From: Trochalopteron elliotii
Lineage: Eukaryota > Chordata > Aves > Passeriformes > Leiothrichidae
Length of the DNA: 64,000 bases
Assembly (NCBI GenBank): GCA_024734555.1
Contig: JANPWX010000062.1
Location: 329,267-393,266, forward strand
Reading direction: 5' to 3'
Part shown: in pieces, positions 10,834-24,900 of the stretch
Numbering within the stretch: position 1 is the first letter of the stretch
Layout of the letters: each line of letters opens with the position of its first letter
The notes under the pieces: generated by a model
The model's database searches: none
What the model was told of the DNA's origin: nothing
Seen by the model: only the letters and a program-made list of their open reading frames with translations
Position numbers and translations under genes: made by a program

Positions 10834-13800
10834 TCAGTATTATGGTTGAAGTTCTAGCTTTGTGGAGGGAGTCAGTGAAGGTATATGTTAAAAAACAAAA
10901 AAAAAAATCTAATGTCCCAACTACTTCCTATTACTTTTATTACTGCTTTAACTACTGTTCCAACTAATTCCTAATTGAACCAGTGAATCAAACTCAGTTT
11001 ACCAATGAAAATCTGCATAGTACTAAAAGGAGGTTTACTGTAACATCTGCACTGTTGAACTAGGTTTTCCTTCCCACCCACTAACCCAGCTGCTAAAAAT
11101 AGAAAGAAAAAAAATTTTCATTTTGTAGAGAAGAATCAGCAGTTAGATTCAGGCAAGCCTTTCCTTTTATTCTGCTACTCATGAATAAAAGCAGAAACCA
11201 TTTAATGTGTCAAAAATAATGGAAAATTTCCCTAGGGATATTTTCCATCTTGGCCTTTGCCATCATGCATTCTCAGGCTCACATTGCTTTTCACATTGTA
11301 CATTGTTGCTGTTAAGGTGGAAACATAAGCAATTAAAAAAATAATATCCACACCGTTTCCATAGAGGCCATTAGTGTTCTTCGTTATTGTGGTTTTTGTA
11401 GTTTTATTTCTTTTTATACTAATGAAGCCCATTTCTTTTTTTTCATTTTATTGTAAAATGTATAACACTAGTGGATTAGACTGACTTCTTCCTCTGTCAA
11501 CTTTAATGCTATGCAACAGTTTGTTTATACTGTTGGCTCCCTTAAAGTAAATAAATAAATAAATGACAAAATAAAAGATAAAAGAAAAAAGTAATAAGGA
11601 AAGACCAATTTTATCACTTGTATCATTAAGGGGTAAATTTGTTGGCGCAGAAGTGACAATATTGCTGACAATGACTTTGGCAAAGGCAGGTCTCTTTAGC
11701 TTAGTGTTTGATAAGATGGTATTTAATTTGCAGCTCTGAGTTGAAACACAATGGAGGAGCAGACAAAACAATGTAGAAATCATTTCCATGGAACAGCAGT
11801 TGGTAGGAAAATAAAAGCCACAAGTAAAAGCACAAACTTTGCAAAAAATTAAGTTATAGGGTGCCTTTTATTTTTAATAAATTCTTTCTATAGCTATCCT
11901 TTTATTTCCCAAACATAAATAACATTTAAATTAGATTCAAGGGCCATTTTATATATCACTGTTACAGAACAGCACAAGTTTTTCTGTTTCTATTTCCTTT
12001 TTCGTGGTAAAATAAGAAATGGGATTAGAGTGTTTAGTCATCTGTCCAGATTTATCATTGTATGAGGTACTGCATCACATTAGAAACAGATCCAAATGGT
12101 GGATTCCTCTATATTATTGTGTTTTTAAAAATTATTTCTTTTCTTGTGTTCAGGAGATTTTAAAGATCATGCTCCTCGAGACTCAAAGCATGGTTTAGTA
12201 GAAGATCTGATGAGTCATCTGAAAATGTAACCAAATAAGAATTGCATTATTGGCTCTGTTCCAACAATTCAGTATCTTAAACAGCATTTATTCCCTCCCT
12301 CTGGGGTTATTTCATATATTACAATGGTTTCTTTGAATGTTCACTGACAACTTTTGACCAACCTAGCTGAAAGAATGAAGCTATATATAAATTGTGCATG
12401 CACAAAGGGGTTCTGTCCGTCTTCATAAGTGTACACTCAACAATATATAAAATAAAAATGTGTAAGAAGATGCTGCCTTGGCAGCTGAAGCTCTAAGACA
12501 CAAGTTTTATTCACATGCACACATACATAGCCTTCTCTGAAATTATTTGGGCTGTGTTAGCTGAGACCCAAGGAAAAAGTAGTTTGTTGACATCCAGGTT
12601 CATAGAGAAACATGGAACAATTGTGGTCTGAGGATTTGTGGCAATCATATAACTTCTGGTATATAGCAAATGTCATCTTTTGTCTTTCTGGTTAGCTGCA
12701 GGACAAACAGGACTTTGATAGGAAAATTCGTTTCGCTCACATCTACTCCTTTACTAGACTTTGTTCATTTCCTAATTCATGAACATAAGGAAAAACAAAT
12801 CAAGTATGAATTCTGCAATTCATGATGTCCTTTTAGCTCATTACACTTGAAAGGGGATTATTAAGTCACAATTCTGGTTGGACAGCTCTGTCCTTAATGC
12901 TACCACTCTCCTGACAGCAAGGAAGAAAATCGTACACATAATGCAGACTTGATGTGGTTTATTTCTTTTCTTTTGTAACATCTGGGAAAGAAAAAGGCAA
13001 GCTGGGCTAAGAGGTCATGCTCTATCCGATGTTAGTTGTTACATTTTAAAGGCTTGATTTGATTGAAAACAACCTTCTCTAGTAAATCTAATATCACAGT
13101 TAGAATTTGAGAGCTATTTTTTAAATGTTTTTATTCATGCAGAATAACCCAGTTATTAATCCCTGGCCTCAGAGGAGTAATTTAGAGGTTGTACACTTAC
13201 AATTAATATTTCTTTGCAAGCAAGGACACCCAAATTAATACTAAATTGAGAAACAAATTATTATCTAAGGAATAGAAAGTCTACCTCCTCCATTCTTTTC
13301 TATGTAAGAATGCACCAAAAATAATTCATGTTCTGTCTTAATTTATAAAATGTAGTCGGTGAAAGGACTGAATATAGATCCAGAAATACAAGCAGAACAA
13401 ATCTTTATTCAAGCTATTTGAAATTAGAATTAATGCAAGTGTAGGGTATACATTGAATTTTTAATTTTCTGAAATATCAGATGTATCTCCTTGGAGACAG
13501 TGATAAGTACTTTGTATAATTGATCAGAAAGACAACAATCAGAAGTTAATGTTCATACAAAACCTTTAGTTCCTATTATATCAATAATTTTGATAAAATC
13601 ATTGGAAAAAACCCTGAAAGTGTATTTTGATTGAACCACAAATATGAGTAAAAACTATAAACAATTAGGTCATTCCAGGTCGTTTAGGAAGTAGTATCAA
13701 ATATTGTAACAGGTCACAGTTGTCTTAAAATACTGTGATATAATGGGAAAAATTACTAAAAGATAAAACCAATCAAAACAAAAGCAGTAAAGTGTTACTG

Positions 13801-15535
13801 CTCCAAGACAGCCTTCAGACAAGTGAAACAGAAAGAACAGAAGTACAAGGACATCTTTTGAATGAAGGTAAGTTTAATATTGACTGTGAATAAATTGGCA
13901 ATAGCTGAAGATAGCATTCAAAGTTGGAAACACTTATTGGCATAAATCAGAGACTACAACTGCATCCTAAAACAAAAATCATAAAGAGTATATGTCCCCA
14001 AATCCGTAATTCTAAGCATTTTTTTCCACAGAGTGGAAGTCAATACTCTTTGACTAATATATAAGTTTAAATAATTCAGGTGAGCTGTAAGTAGCATTAG
14101 ACCTGGATGCAAAATTATCTCACTAAGTAACAAGACACTTCGATCTTGCATTCCCAAGGGGAATTAATTAAATTTAATTTTACATCATATATGAGTTTTT
14201 GTTACAAGACATAGCAGAGAAATAAGAATCACCAAGATCTTTCCTATTATAGTTCATAGCAATTCTCAGAGTACAAGTGGTATAAAATCTTATGTAAACT
14301 ACCTGCTCTGTTTTTGTCTCAAGTACTAGATCCATGAGCTGCAGTTCCTAGAGGCTAGGAAGCTATCTAGGAAGCATCATATAAGATTGCCTTTGTTTAA
14401 TACACTTCCTAAAGTATCAACTTGCAAATTGACTCCAGTCTACTGTCAGAGTCAGCCTACATGATCAGTTTTGGTTCTGATCTTTCCTATTACAATTTAT
14501 AGCTTAATAAAAAGAGATAATGTTCTTATTTGGGCAGTATAGAATTTATGTACTTATATCAAGCCAAAAGTTGAATGTTTGTTTTCATGTGCTACTGGAC
14601 CACTGGTTTCTTCTCTAACACAAACTTTTAAAAATTATTTTCTAAGAATAGCACATTTTAACTGGTGAAGAAATTAATTCTGCTCTGTGTTTTCCTTGGT
14701 GAGAAAAGCAAGGTAGATATAAAAGTATATGGAGAAAACAATTGCTATACCTGCTTTTCTCAGGCATTTCTCAGGCATGCTAAGTAAGCATGCTGCAGGA
14801 GATTGCGTGAGGTAAAGAGTGAGACCCACAAAGAAGTCACAAGGAGAAACGTCTGACTTCTGACTGGCTGTAAGGACTTTGTTATTGCTAGTTGCACAGA
14901 TATAGGGAGGGGCCCTCTGAACTGCAACCAAAATGGAGTTAAAAACTGACTCATTTTAAGCGCTAGCTGGAGAATAGATTTTATTTTCTTAATTATCAAA
15001 TCAACAGTATTAATTGAACTGAATAGTTCAATTGACAATGAACATATTACTTTTCCTTAGAAAAACAACTTCCACAAAACAGTATAATACAAGATTTAAT
15101 TATTTAAGCACATAAAGAATGAGGATATTGACAGAACAGAAGTACAAGGCCAAGACCAAATAAAAGTGGAGTTAAAAATTACTTCAATAAACAGATCAAG
15201 AATACCATTCACACAAGAAATTTATTCTTTAAATCTTTTTTTTTTCTGATGAATCATACTCCAGACAAAACAAGGGGAGAAGTGATCTGCTTACAGATGA
15301 CTTTTTAAGAAGATTTAAGGTGAACCAGAGTCCGTACTGCAGCAGGGCTTTTAATAGGCAAACTACAGAATCACAAGGGTCTGTGAAGACAGCATTCTCT
15401 AGAAATGAAAGGAATAGGCTGGAAATTAAACCAAATAAAATAAGAAACCTCCTGATCCTACATTAATCTTATGCAGGGATTGAAAGAAGAAGCCCCAGAG
15501 AAAGTCAGTTTTAAGACAGATCTTCAGCAGATACT

Positions 15536-15568
<33 letters not shown>

Positions 15569-18500
15569 AAAGTTAAAAACCCCAAAACAATCAAGTATAG
15601 TATAGTACAATTATTACAGAACTGGGTTTAGTAGCCCAGGAGACTCTATGGTTTATATTTTCCATATAAACTCTCTGAATAATGTTCTTCTAACTAAAAA
15701 AAAAATGTGGTGATGGGTGGGTAAAGACATGGGAAATATCTCATTCAGGCTGGTGAGACCCAGTGTGAATCCTACTATGTTGAACCTTGGCCACCCATTG
15801 GCTCCTACATGAACCCATCAGTCACAGAGGCTTACTTTCAGAGAGGCCAGGAATTTTGCCATCTACTAGTCACAGAGATTCTGGTCTAGTCTTTCATTAA
15901 TGTTCATGTCAAAATTATATTTTCTGATCTGGGTTTTGCTTTTTTGGATGTCAGGGAGCTTCTCCTCTTTTAACGCCTTGTGCTTCTCTCATCTGCCATA
16001 CTGCTCTTTATTCAGTGAGTCACAGGAAAGATATAGATATCTTTTCATGCTAATTCTGGTTTTGAATAGACCCAACCTCTTATACTTTAAAGGCAACTAT
16101 CTAGAATAAAGTTCTCAAACCAGAATAGCCTAGTGTGATTCCACATGTTCAATATGTAGAGATAGCTGTGAATTGAAACTCAGACCTGAGTATGTGAAAC
16201 AACATGGAAAGGAAAAGAACTAAGATGTTTGCTGTTAAACTGAAGAACTTCACCAAGTCTCTGAAGCTATCCTTTCTTGCTGCTGTTTCCACAGTTCTAT
16301 CACGTTCCAGCGTTTTCTGCAACTTCTGAAAGTCATACTACACTTAGTGCCTTATTTCCTATCCTTTAATGCCACCAAATCTTAACACTTTACCGTATCC
16401 TACTGTTCTTTCCTACAAACTCTGGAAAACTCCATTTAAACTTTACTTCCTTTCCTTTCATTCTGAGATGCTCCAGGCAATTTATCATCAAGCAATGAAC
16501 TCTGCTTGACATTCTGTATTCCAGTATTTGTACATCATATTGCAGCCCAGCACCTTCAATGGTGTTTTTTTAAGCAGGTGTCTGTGTCCAATTTAAATTC
16601 TACTTGCCTAAGGGTTTTCCCAATTGGAGCTGCAAAAAGCTGTCACACCTGTACAAGTGACATTTTCTTATTTAACCTTGACCCATATCCCAGTGAATAT
16701 AATTTGAGTGATTTTTATAATATCATCAATTTTCTAATAATATGGTCTGGAATTATTTATAAATCTTTAAACTCTGTAAGTTATGATGCAGAATTATTGG
16801 ATGTGACAAGACATCTAAGAGACTTGCCCTTAATTCCTATGCCCTGGCAGCTAAGAAATTCTGAATAAAATGCTATGAGACTGAAAATAAAAAGAGGAGT
16901 TTGTCATTGACATACAATGTAGGAAGGTAGCAGAGATCCCCTTTAAGAAAATAATGCATGTAAGCTTTTGAAATTATAGTAATTTTTTTCAGCATAGTAT
17001 CATTCCTCCCTTTGTTTTTCCTTTATCAGACAGACGGTTTTTTAGCTGTTTATCTTATGATTTTCACATCTGAAGATGAAGATCTTTCATCTGAAAAGTT
17101 GTGTCAGACTTTTTAAACTATTATCCCAACTTCTGATTTTATTTTAAATATTTCTTGATCTCTTATTAAAAAGCCCCACTGATTCACAAAAAAAAAAAGA
17201 TTCTTTTTATTATATTCCTCTGTTGGTGACAAGCAAAACTTTGTCGGTCTTCATATATCAGAAACAAAAATTAAGTGATTCTTAACTTATCTTTAATGAT
17301 TTTTTGTGACCCTACTAATTATAAACCTTAAATATAAAATAGTTGCTGCAAGAAAATCACACTTTTATGACCTGAAGTAGTAGCACTATCCTGAGCTTTC
17401 TGCTAATATAGAAATTGGATGGTTTTACATTATATTTAATGTATTTATTCAATTTGTTATTCTCTTGCCTTTGTGAAATGGAATAAAATGGTATGAAGAT
17501 TCTAGTCCTGGAACATAGTAAAATAAATTACTCTGAGTGTCCTGATATACATTTCCAAGTGTGAAAACCTGCTGGTAAAGCATTTGAGAGACATTGTTGT
17601 TGAATTAGATTTGACATGTAAACATTTTTTCCCTGTTATAAGAACCCTTTAGAAAGCCTCATTCCTAAGATATTTCGGGATGTTGTTGATATTAGAGACA
17701 TTGATATGTTTCTTTATGTTCTCTGACAAAAAAACTAATGTAATACCTGAGTAGCTACAGATTTCACTTAAAAAAATCTAAATAAGTAAAAGTATATGTC
17801 CATATAAACTGTTGTAGTTTTATAAAATATTTAAAAACAATCTTTAAAAATATGTAGCCTACCTTTAAGATTTTGCATTCTGTCTTTCATGATTTTGGCA
17901 GGGACTATGTTCTTTTTAGACCTTCTCTTCTATGTGACTTTCATAAATTGATGTCTCCCATAAAATATTAAAACTCTGTTCTGATCAAAAAACCTTAATG
18001 ACACAGGAGTCCTCACGATGTGATTTCTAAAAGTAACAAAACATATATTGATTCAAATTTCTCCTGATAATCTAGTTGTATGGGAATATATAAAAGGCAA
18101 AGCTACTGTCTATACTTTCCCTTAAAATTAATACATTTTAAAACCTATTTTGTGTGAAAGAATTTTCTTTTGAAACAGATTTATGTTATTTCTTGTCCAC
18201 ATTTTTGAATAAATTTGAATGTTTGGAAAGAAAATAATATAATATGAAAGTAATCACAAAATGCTTGCTAATAATGTGATATTTCTTTAAGCCTAAAAAT
18301 AATTATTCTTTTGCATTAAGAAAGACAAAACCATCATAAATTAATCCATTAAAGCTGATAATGGTGGTAATTTCTTGTCCAGTTATGGATTTAGTGACTT
18401 TTTAACGACAATGGTCTGTGGAATTTGTAAAACTATCATAAAATGTAGTGAATATATGATATCATCGTCAGATAAGTACTTGAACAAAAAAGAATATACT

Positions 18501-20739
18501 TATATTAGGTATACCAAAACATTCTTGAGATTTGATAATTTGACCACCCCAAGTAAATTGAATGTGTTTCCTATAATTTACAACCTAAAGCAGGATGATT
18601 TCATGATGACATTCCAGAGAAATTCCTTCCATTATAATTTCTCTGTCAAACCTTCAATATTTGATGACCTACAGCATATCATTCCAAAAAAAGTGAATAT
18701 TGACATAAATATTTTGAGCAATGAAGAGTCCGTTGTTTAAATGCCATTTTTTAAAACACATTATTATTTGCAATAATAATAAAACCTATTGAAAGCAACT
18801 TAGTCTGCAATAAGCATTATCAAGTCACATTTCATGGGATTTCATTGAGCTTTAAAGAGTAGGTGTTAAATACCAAACTTAAATATGATTCTCTTTTTAC
18901 TGCTCCTTACCAGAACTTAGGATACAATTGAGCTTAACTCCACTTTGAAGTCCCCAGGAATTTTTTTGTCAGAGTTTTGTCAGAGTTTCAGGCTCTGTCT
19001 AGTTATGTATTTTTGTTGCTAGTGTCAACGTTCTGTGTCACTGGAGGACAACTAGACTCATTGTATGCAACAAAACCCAACTGTGATATCTAAAACTGTT
19101 ACTTGTACAGATTCACAAGAGTTCTGGAATTAATACTGAAGCCAATCAAAAGTCCATACTTGAAAAGCAAGTTCTCTGAGGTTTAAAGCAGTCTCCTCTC
19201 AAGGACTGCAAACTGAATGCACTCCTTTGCCTTCTGGAGTTTTTTAATGGAGAAACATAATTTTATATCTAGATATACATGCATGCACACTTTACTATCC
19301 CCTATTTTTACTGTACCCCCTTGCAACTACATACTGTTTTGAACATATGTAATTTTATTTGACTATATATGTGGTACTTTTTCAGTATAATGATGATACT
19401 TTTGTTTATCCTGGTGCCCAGACACAATGAAAACAAAAATTCTCTGTGCCCTAAATCCCTGCTTCTTCCAATTTCATCAGTGATCAATCTACATGAATGA
19501 TTCCATTTTAAACTAAATATCACATGAAAAGTTCCAGAAGAAAATAGTTAGTAGTCTGTGTCCCAGAGGACAGAAGGTTTTCTGGACTCATAAAAGTGCT
19601 ATTAAAAAGGTTGGATTTGCCAGTCAGTATCTTACATGAGTGTTGAAAATTCATTTAAAGCTAATGATATGCAAAGTGGTCTCACTAGGAAGTGCAGTTT
19701 TCACTCATACAGATTTACAATCTCATTTACTTGTGTAGACTCACTAATCTGATTGTAATCATGTTACTTATCTTTAAATTTTGTGTGTTGCAGCTGTACA
19801 TCAGAAATGACATACAGGTGGGACTATGATATATTAAATCAATTTAATCACATTTTAATATTTCAAGGTTTGGTCTTCCATAAAAAGTTGGTTCTTAAAC
19901 AAGAAACATAAAAACCCCTCAAAACATAGCAAAATTAATAGTTACATACTTATTTCTAAGCAAGGTTAAAGTATTTTAACATTAAAATTGACCTTAAAAT
20001 AATATAATTATTGCTCACAATTGAGAAGACTCAACCAGCTCTTTGATTACTTTGTGATAGAAGAATTGCAATTCTTATTGAATTAAATATATTTTTCCAC
20101 ATATTCAAGGGGAAATTACAGTCTTTGATAAATTTATATTTATAATTTGGTATTTCATTGAAATATTACTGTGTTCTATCACATGTATGCAGAACACCTA
20201 ATTAGATTTCATCTTGATTGGTTACGGGCCAAAGGGATTTGGATCTAGAATCCAGCAAAACTACTTCAATTCCTTGCATGATTTCCAGTGTATTTTAATT
20301 TCCTGTGGCATTGTCATTTGTAGTGATGAAAATTCTGAAGACAGGCATTCTTCCAGGGGCTGTTGCTACTTAATATCGGGGTAATCTTCTAGTGGCAGTA
20401 AGACAGGTAGTACTTCAGGTGATACAATCCCAATCTTGGCTGTCAGTCCTTTCTCCATTATCCATCTTCATGACATTTGCTGAGAGCACTTTATTACTAC
20501 CAGTAAAATATCTCATGTCTGGTCCTATGTCTCTGGAATAGTGATACATATTGCTTTAAGAACTTGTGTAACCATGTACTTGAGAGCACTCTGTGTAAGA
20601 AATATTTTATAACAAATACAGAATAATTTTATACAAAAAAAAAGAACTTACATATCCTCTTCAAGAATTAATAGATATTTTCAATATAGCATGCATACAA
20701 CTTGTGAAAATAGGTCTATTTAGCATATCTAAAGCTCAA
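10834..20739. other. Long intergenic stretch without recognised genes
   Basis: Mostly AT-rich unique sequence. Supported content is limited to an (AAAT)n-like run at about 11547-11566, an A28 run at 15536-15563, and short A/T runs. The longest open frames (16506-16868 and 18375-18740, about 120 codons each) are of chance length for such composition and match nothing I know. Confidence 0.55.
15536..15563 (+). repeat. A28 homopolymer run
   Basis: Twenty-eight consecutive A followed by 'gtaaaaaagtt'. No recognised retrogene or SINE precedes it. CR1 machinery does not use poly(A) tails, so in a bird it is most simply a homopolymer expansion. Confidence 0.9.
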
Positions 20740-21480
20740 AGATTTTATATGCCATTTTTTGCATATACTGATAGAGAGCTGCCAAATCTAACATCAAGAG
20801 ATCAAGACGGGCATTGGGTGCAACAAGCACCAGGTACTCTCAGTAGGCACACATACGAATGTACTATACAGTATATGCTACCCTGTATACAGAGCCAGCC
20901 ACACTGATCAACACAATGCAGGCACAAAAAACCACCAACAGCTGCATCCCATTCCCTTCTCTGGCTGACCAGGATAAAGATCCAATAGTGGGAACAGATA
21001 CAACTATTTAATGTTCACTCATCCAGTGTCTGGGATCTGCTGCCCCTGGAAGCCAGGATTCCCACTCAGTATCATCTGGCCGTGCCACCCTGAAGGCCAT
21101 AGCCCCACTCTAGCTACAGGTCTTCAGACATGCACTCACACACATCCATACATGTATCCCTTCAAATAAACAGGTATTAGATACACCAATCCTGGACTCT
21201 CCTGCTACCCCATTGCCTTTCAGTGAGACATTCATCTACACAAGGAGGTCACACAGTCAATCTCTAGAGCCCAGCTCTGTGTGTGTCTTGTCCCACCTAC
21301 TCACCAGTGAGGCTGCCTTGATGTTCCTTTGTGATCATACAGTGACTGGTACAAAAACACTCATCATTCCTGCTGGTGACCCAGACACAGACTCTCTCTG
21401 GCACTCCAGTCACTGGCTCTTAGACTTCCCATACACATACATGTGCACATGAAAAGAGCCCTTCACCCAAGAAATTAGTT
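20740..21480. other. GC-richer block of unrecognised, possibly LTR-derived sequence
   Basis: Base composition rises sharply above both flanks and the sequence is rich in CA-containing words. A 'caataagaa' string at about 21488-21496, just past the right edge, could be a retroviral-type poly(A) signal. A decayed LTR is plausible but I cannot name a family or find its ends. Open frames inside have no recognisable protein. Confidence 0.35.
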
Positions 21481-21589
21481 AGAATTCAATAAGAAAACAA
21501 GACTGACTGTGGTGATGAAGTATACAGCACACTCAGGCAGGAGCACTGACCAGCACTGTGCAAGTAACCATCCTCTCCTATTTCCTGCA

Positions 21590-21960
21590 CCTCTGGAGAA
21601 CAAGCCTTATGAGGAGCAGGTGCAGGAGCTGGGGGTGTTTAGCCTCAAAGGACACCTGCTTGCTCTCTGCACCTACCTGAAAGAAGGTTGTAGTAAGGTG
21701 GGGATCAGCCTCTTCTCCCAAGAAAAAAAGTGACAGCCAAGAGGAAACATCCTAGAATTATGACAGGGAAGGTTTAGTTAGGACATAAAGAAAAAATCCT
21801 TCACTGAAAGGGTTATCCAACATCAGAACAAACTTCCTAGGGAAGTGGCTGAGTTGACATCCTGGAGGTGTTTCAAAAGGCATGTAGGTATTATGGTTAG
21901 GGACACAGCATAGCAGTGGACTTGGAAGTGTTAGGTTATTCCAGCCTAAATGGTTTCCTA
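21590..21960 (+). mobile_element. CR1 LINE 3' fragment, different subfamily
   Basis: It starts in the end of ORF2 ('ctggagaacaagccttatga', 'ggtgcaggagctgggggtgt', 'tttagcctcaaagga') and runs through the 3'UTR with 'aggaaacatcctagaattatg', 'aaatccttcactgaaagg', 'acttcctagggaagtggc' type blocks to 'agcagtggacttggaagtgt' and 'ttccagcctaaatgg'. The terminal octamers are missing. The 3'UTR differs from the tails ending at 477 and 5652, so this belongs to another CR1 subfamily. Confidence 0.88.
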
Positions 21961-24900
21961 AGCTACTCCCCAAAACACCTCAGGCACCCTTTCCTCTCCT
22001 TTCATCTTTCTCTGAACATCTCATTATCTTGTACAGTTCCCAAAAGCCCTTCTCCTGCATCCAATCACAAGTTTCACACTCCTGTAAGCATCAACCCCTC
22101 CTTTAGACCAAAAAGGGAACCATAAGTAACGAAGCATTAAGCTTAGGAAAAAAGTCACCCTACTATGCTTTTATCTAAAGGTTTTGTTCTGCAAAAAGAC
22201 AAAATATAGGATATTATTTATTAATAATATAAACTAATACAAGGGAACATTCATCCAGAAAATATAGCTAAATGAAAATAGAGATTAAATCACAGAAATT
22301 TAAGGATTTATATGCAGAGCAATTTGGAAAGCAACTTTAATTAACCTAAGTTTATAATAAACATTAAAGCTAGCAGAGTTAGATCAGTCAAACAGATTGT
22401 AGACAGCAATCTCTCTAGCTGGCATGCAGGTGGAAGACCCTTGTTACAGTTATGCCCTCCAGCTGCTCATTATTATCCTTTTGCCAACAGAACTGGGAGG
22501 GCAGCCACCTCCAGGAGAGTGGTTCCTGTGATTGATCCCTCTTCCTCTTCAGTCAACAACAGCCAGGTAAACACAAGCAATTTAAATGGTTGGCTTGGGG
22601 CTCAGGACAGATATCCTTTTTCACATCTAGCTGTGCTGATAGCTATTGTTCTAGTTGTCTCTGTGCTGGAGACTATGCCACTCAAGATGTCCAACCAAAT
22701 AGTAGATATCTCAGGACTACTTCTAAGACAGGCAAGCTGAGATCTATGTACACATAGTTTAAGACCACTTGTTAACTTGGTGGTAGCAGATCCTGTGTTA
22801 ATCTCTGTTATAAACAGCCTAGTATGTTTTTCTGTATCATTTGGAAACTTCACTGGCTTTGCCCTGAATGTGGATTAGACAGAATTTGCCAGAAACACTT
22901 TACCAGCTGAGCTGTGAAAAGGGGTAAGCTCCAGCCAGTGAAAAAGAGAGAGATTGATGTTGCTATATCAGCACCTGCAGAGGTGTCTGTTTATAGCTTT
23001 AGGCAGTTAAGAGGGGCAAGAAATGTGATTCCTGATTGTCATAGTTTTGTTCACAAGTGAAGAGGCTTTACAGACACCAATTATAAAGCTTCTTTAGTTC
23101 TATTTGAGCTGAATGATAAAAAGACTTTCTAGAATTGTACAAAGTGTGCTTTTTCATCCATGCTAGTATCATGCTGCCAGTAAAACCTTTGATATTGCAT
23201 CAGATCTCAGGTTCTAAATGTACTACTCAAACAAATGTTCTAACTAAAAGAGAACTGTAGTGAAAGCATTATATAAGACATTTTTATTTACATTCTATTA
23301 ACTGCTAGAGCTAGTTTTTAAATGTGAGGATGTTAGGAAGAAAACTGCAAGTATTGCCAATCCTGCCTCCTAACAAACTCCAGACCTTCCGGAATGCAAG
23401 TAGCAACTGTTCAGCTTGATGTGCTTTTAAACAGAGGAAAACATTTTTAGGGATTAATATAACCTCTATTTTATTAAGAAAACAACTTAGAAAGAGAAAA
23501 TTGTATTTGTGATATTTATTGTGAAATCGTAAGTATTTCTGACCCACTGAACAAAAAGACAGATTTTGTTAGAACTGAGTGTAGTATAAATGCATTGGCT
23601 ATAAATATGTTCATTTTGTAACTGTGTTAAAACTCCTGCTAGACAGCATCATTACCTTGGTCTGAAAGGATTTAACAAACCAGACCTTTTATTCAAGCCT
23701 CTTCCAGCCACAGAACAAGGAGAGGCTGGGCAGAGGCACTGAGTTCAGCTGCCATGCAGACATGCAAGAAGGGCCACCACCCCTTGGGGTAGGGTCTGTC
23801 AGCACCTTAGGCCAGTCTGGTATCACAGTGCACTCTGCATTTGCCAGTGATACAAAGAGGCTGTGACCCCAGTCAGTGATGCTTTGACTGAAAGGAATAT
23901 CATTCACTTAAGTGTACTGAGCATTTCTTTAGCATGATTTCAAAAAATTGTAAGAAACTTATATGAGCTTAAGTGAACAAGTAAAGAGACAACATGAATA
24001 CAGTAGGGAGGTCTTCCTAATGGTCAGGCAACTTTCCACTAGGGTTGTTAGCAGGAACTTAAGCTATCTTCATTGATAGTTATGGTGTTTACATGAATGA
24101 AATCAAGGCGGTACTTGTAGATTAAAATGCACTGTAATCACACAGTCATTTTATCATATGGAAACACTCTCATTTTTTGGCCTGCTGTGGCATCATTTGG
24201 CAAATTCTAGTTTTACTGGTGCTCATTTCCCCATTACAATATAACCACAAATTAAATCAATTATTTGTTGATTACTTAAATGCATTTCTCCAATAATCCC
24301 AAGAATCATAATTGAAGTGATGGCAGTGAATAAATGTCCTTAAAGATAAGCTACAGTTTCATACTTCATACTGAAAATCTAAATGCTGAAAAATTAATTG
24401 AATTATTCAGTTCCATATACCATTGCTAGTTACATGAGTGCCAGGTTAAATTTTACCATGATTATTGCAACTTCTCTGGTAGTCTGATGCTAATTTTAGC
24501 TCTTTAATCTATTAAAATCACAGCCACTATAATTATTTTCCTCATCTCTTATTTCTTCTGTAACATATCAATGAAGAGTCCAGGTATTGATGCCTCCTTT
24601 CATAGTGCATTAGATATAGGATCTTCATCTTCTTCAAGTTGAATCTAAATTTCTCTCTCTTTATCTCTGCAGCACCACAGATAAAAGTCTTAATGTTCTG
24701 TTTTCTCTAGAAATTCTTTTTCAGATTTCAATGCTGATTCAGTTGCATTCAGTATAGTCCTTGTTACAAATGTTTCTGATTCAAAACTTTCAAAAATATG
24801 AAATTCTTCTGTGAAATTAATAATAATTATGACAGTAAGAGAGCAGGGGAGAATCCAAGAACCTTATTCAGGTATGTACATTAATGGTCAGTAGACCATT

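Noticed and set aside
15364..15380. 'acagaatcacaag' resembling an inverted CR1 tail
   Set aside because: No further CR1 similarity on either side.
16506..16868. Open frame of about 120 codons
   Set aside because: Chance length, no recognisable domain, no splice or promoter context.
18375..18740. Open frame of about 121 codons with ordinary-looking amino acid mix
   Set aside because: In AT-rich 64-kb sequence one or two frames of this length are expected by chance. The nominal start is TTG, and no domain or family is recognisable.
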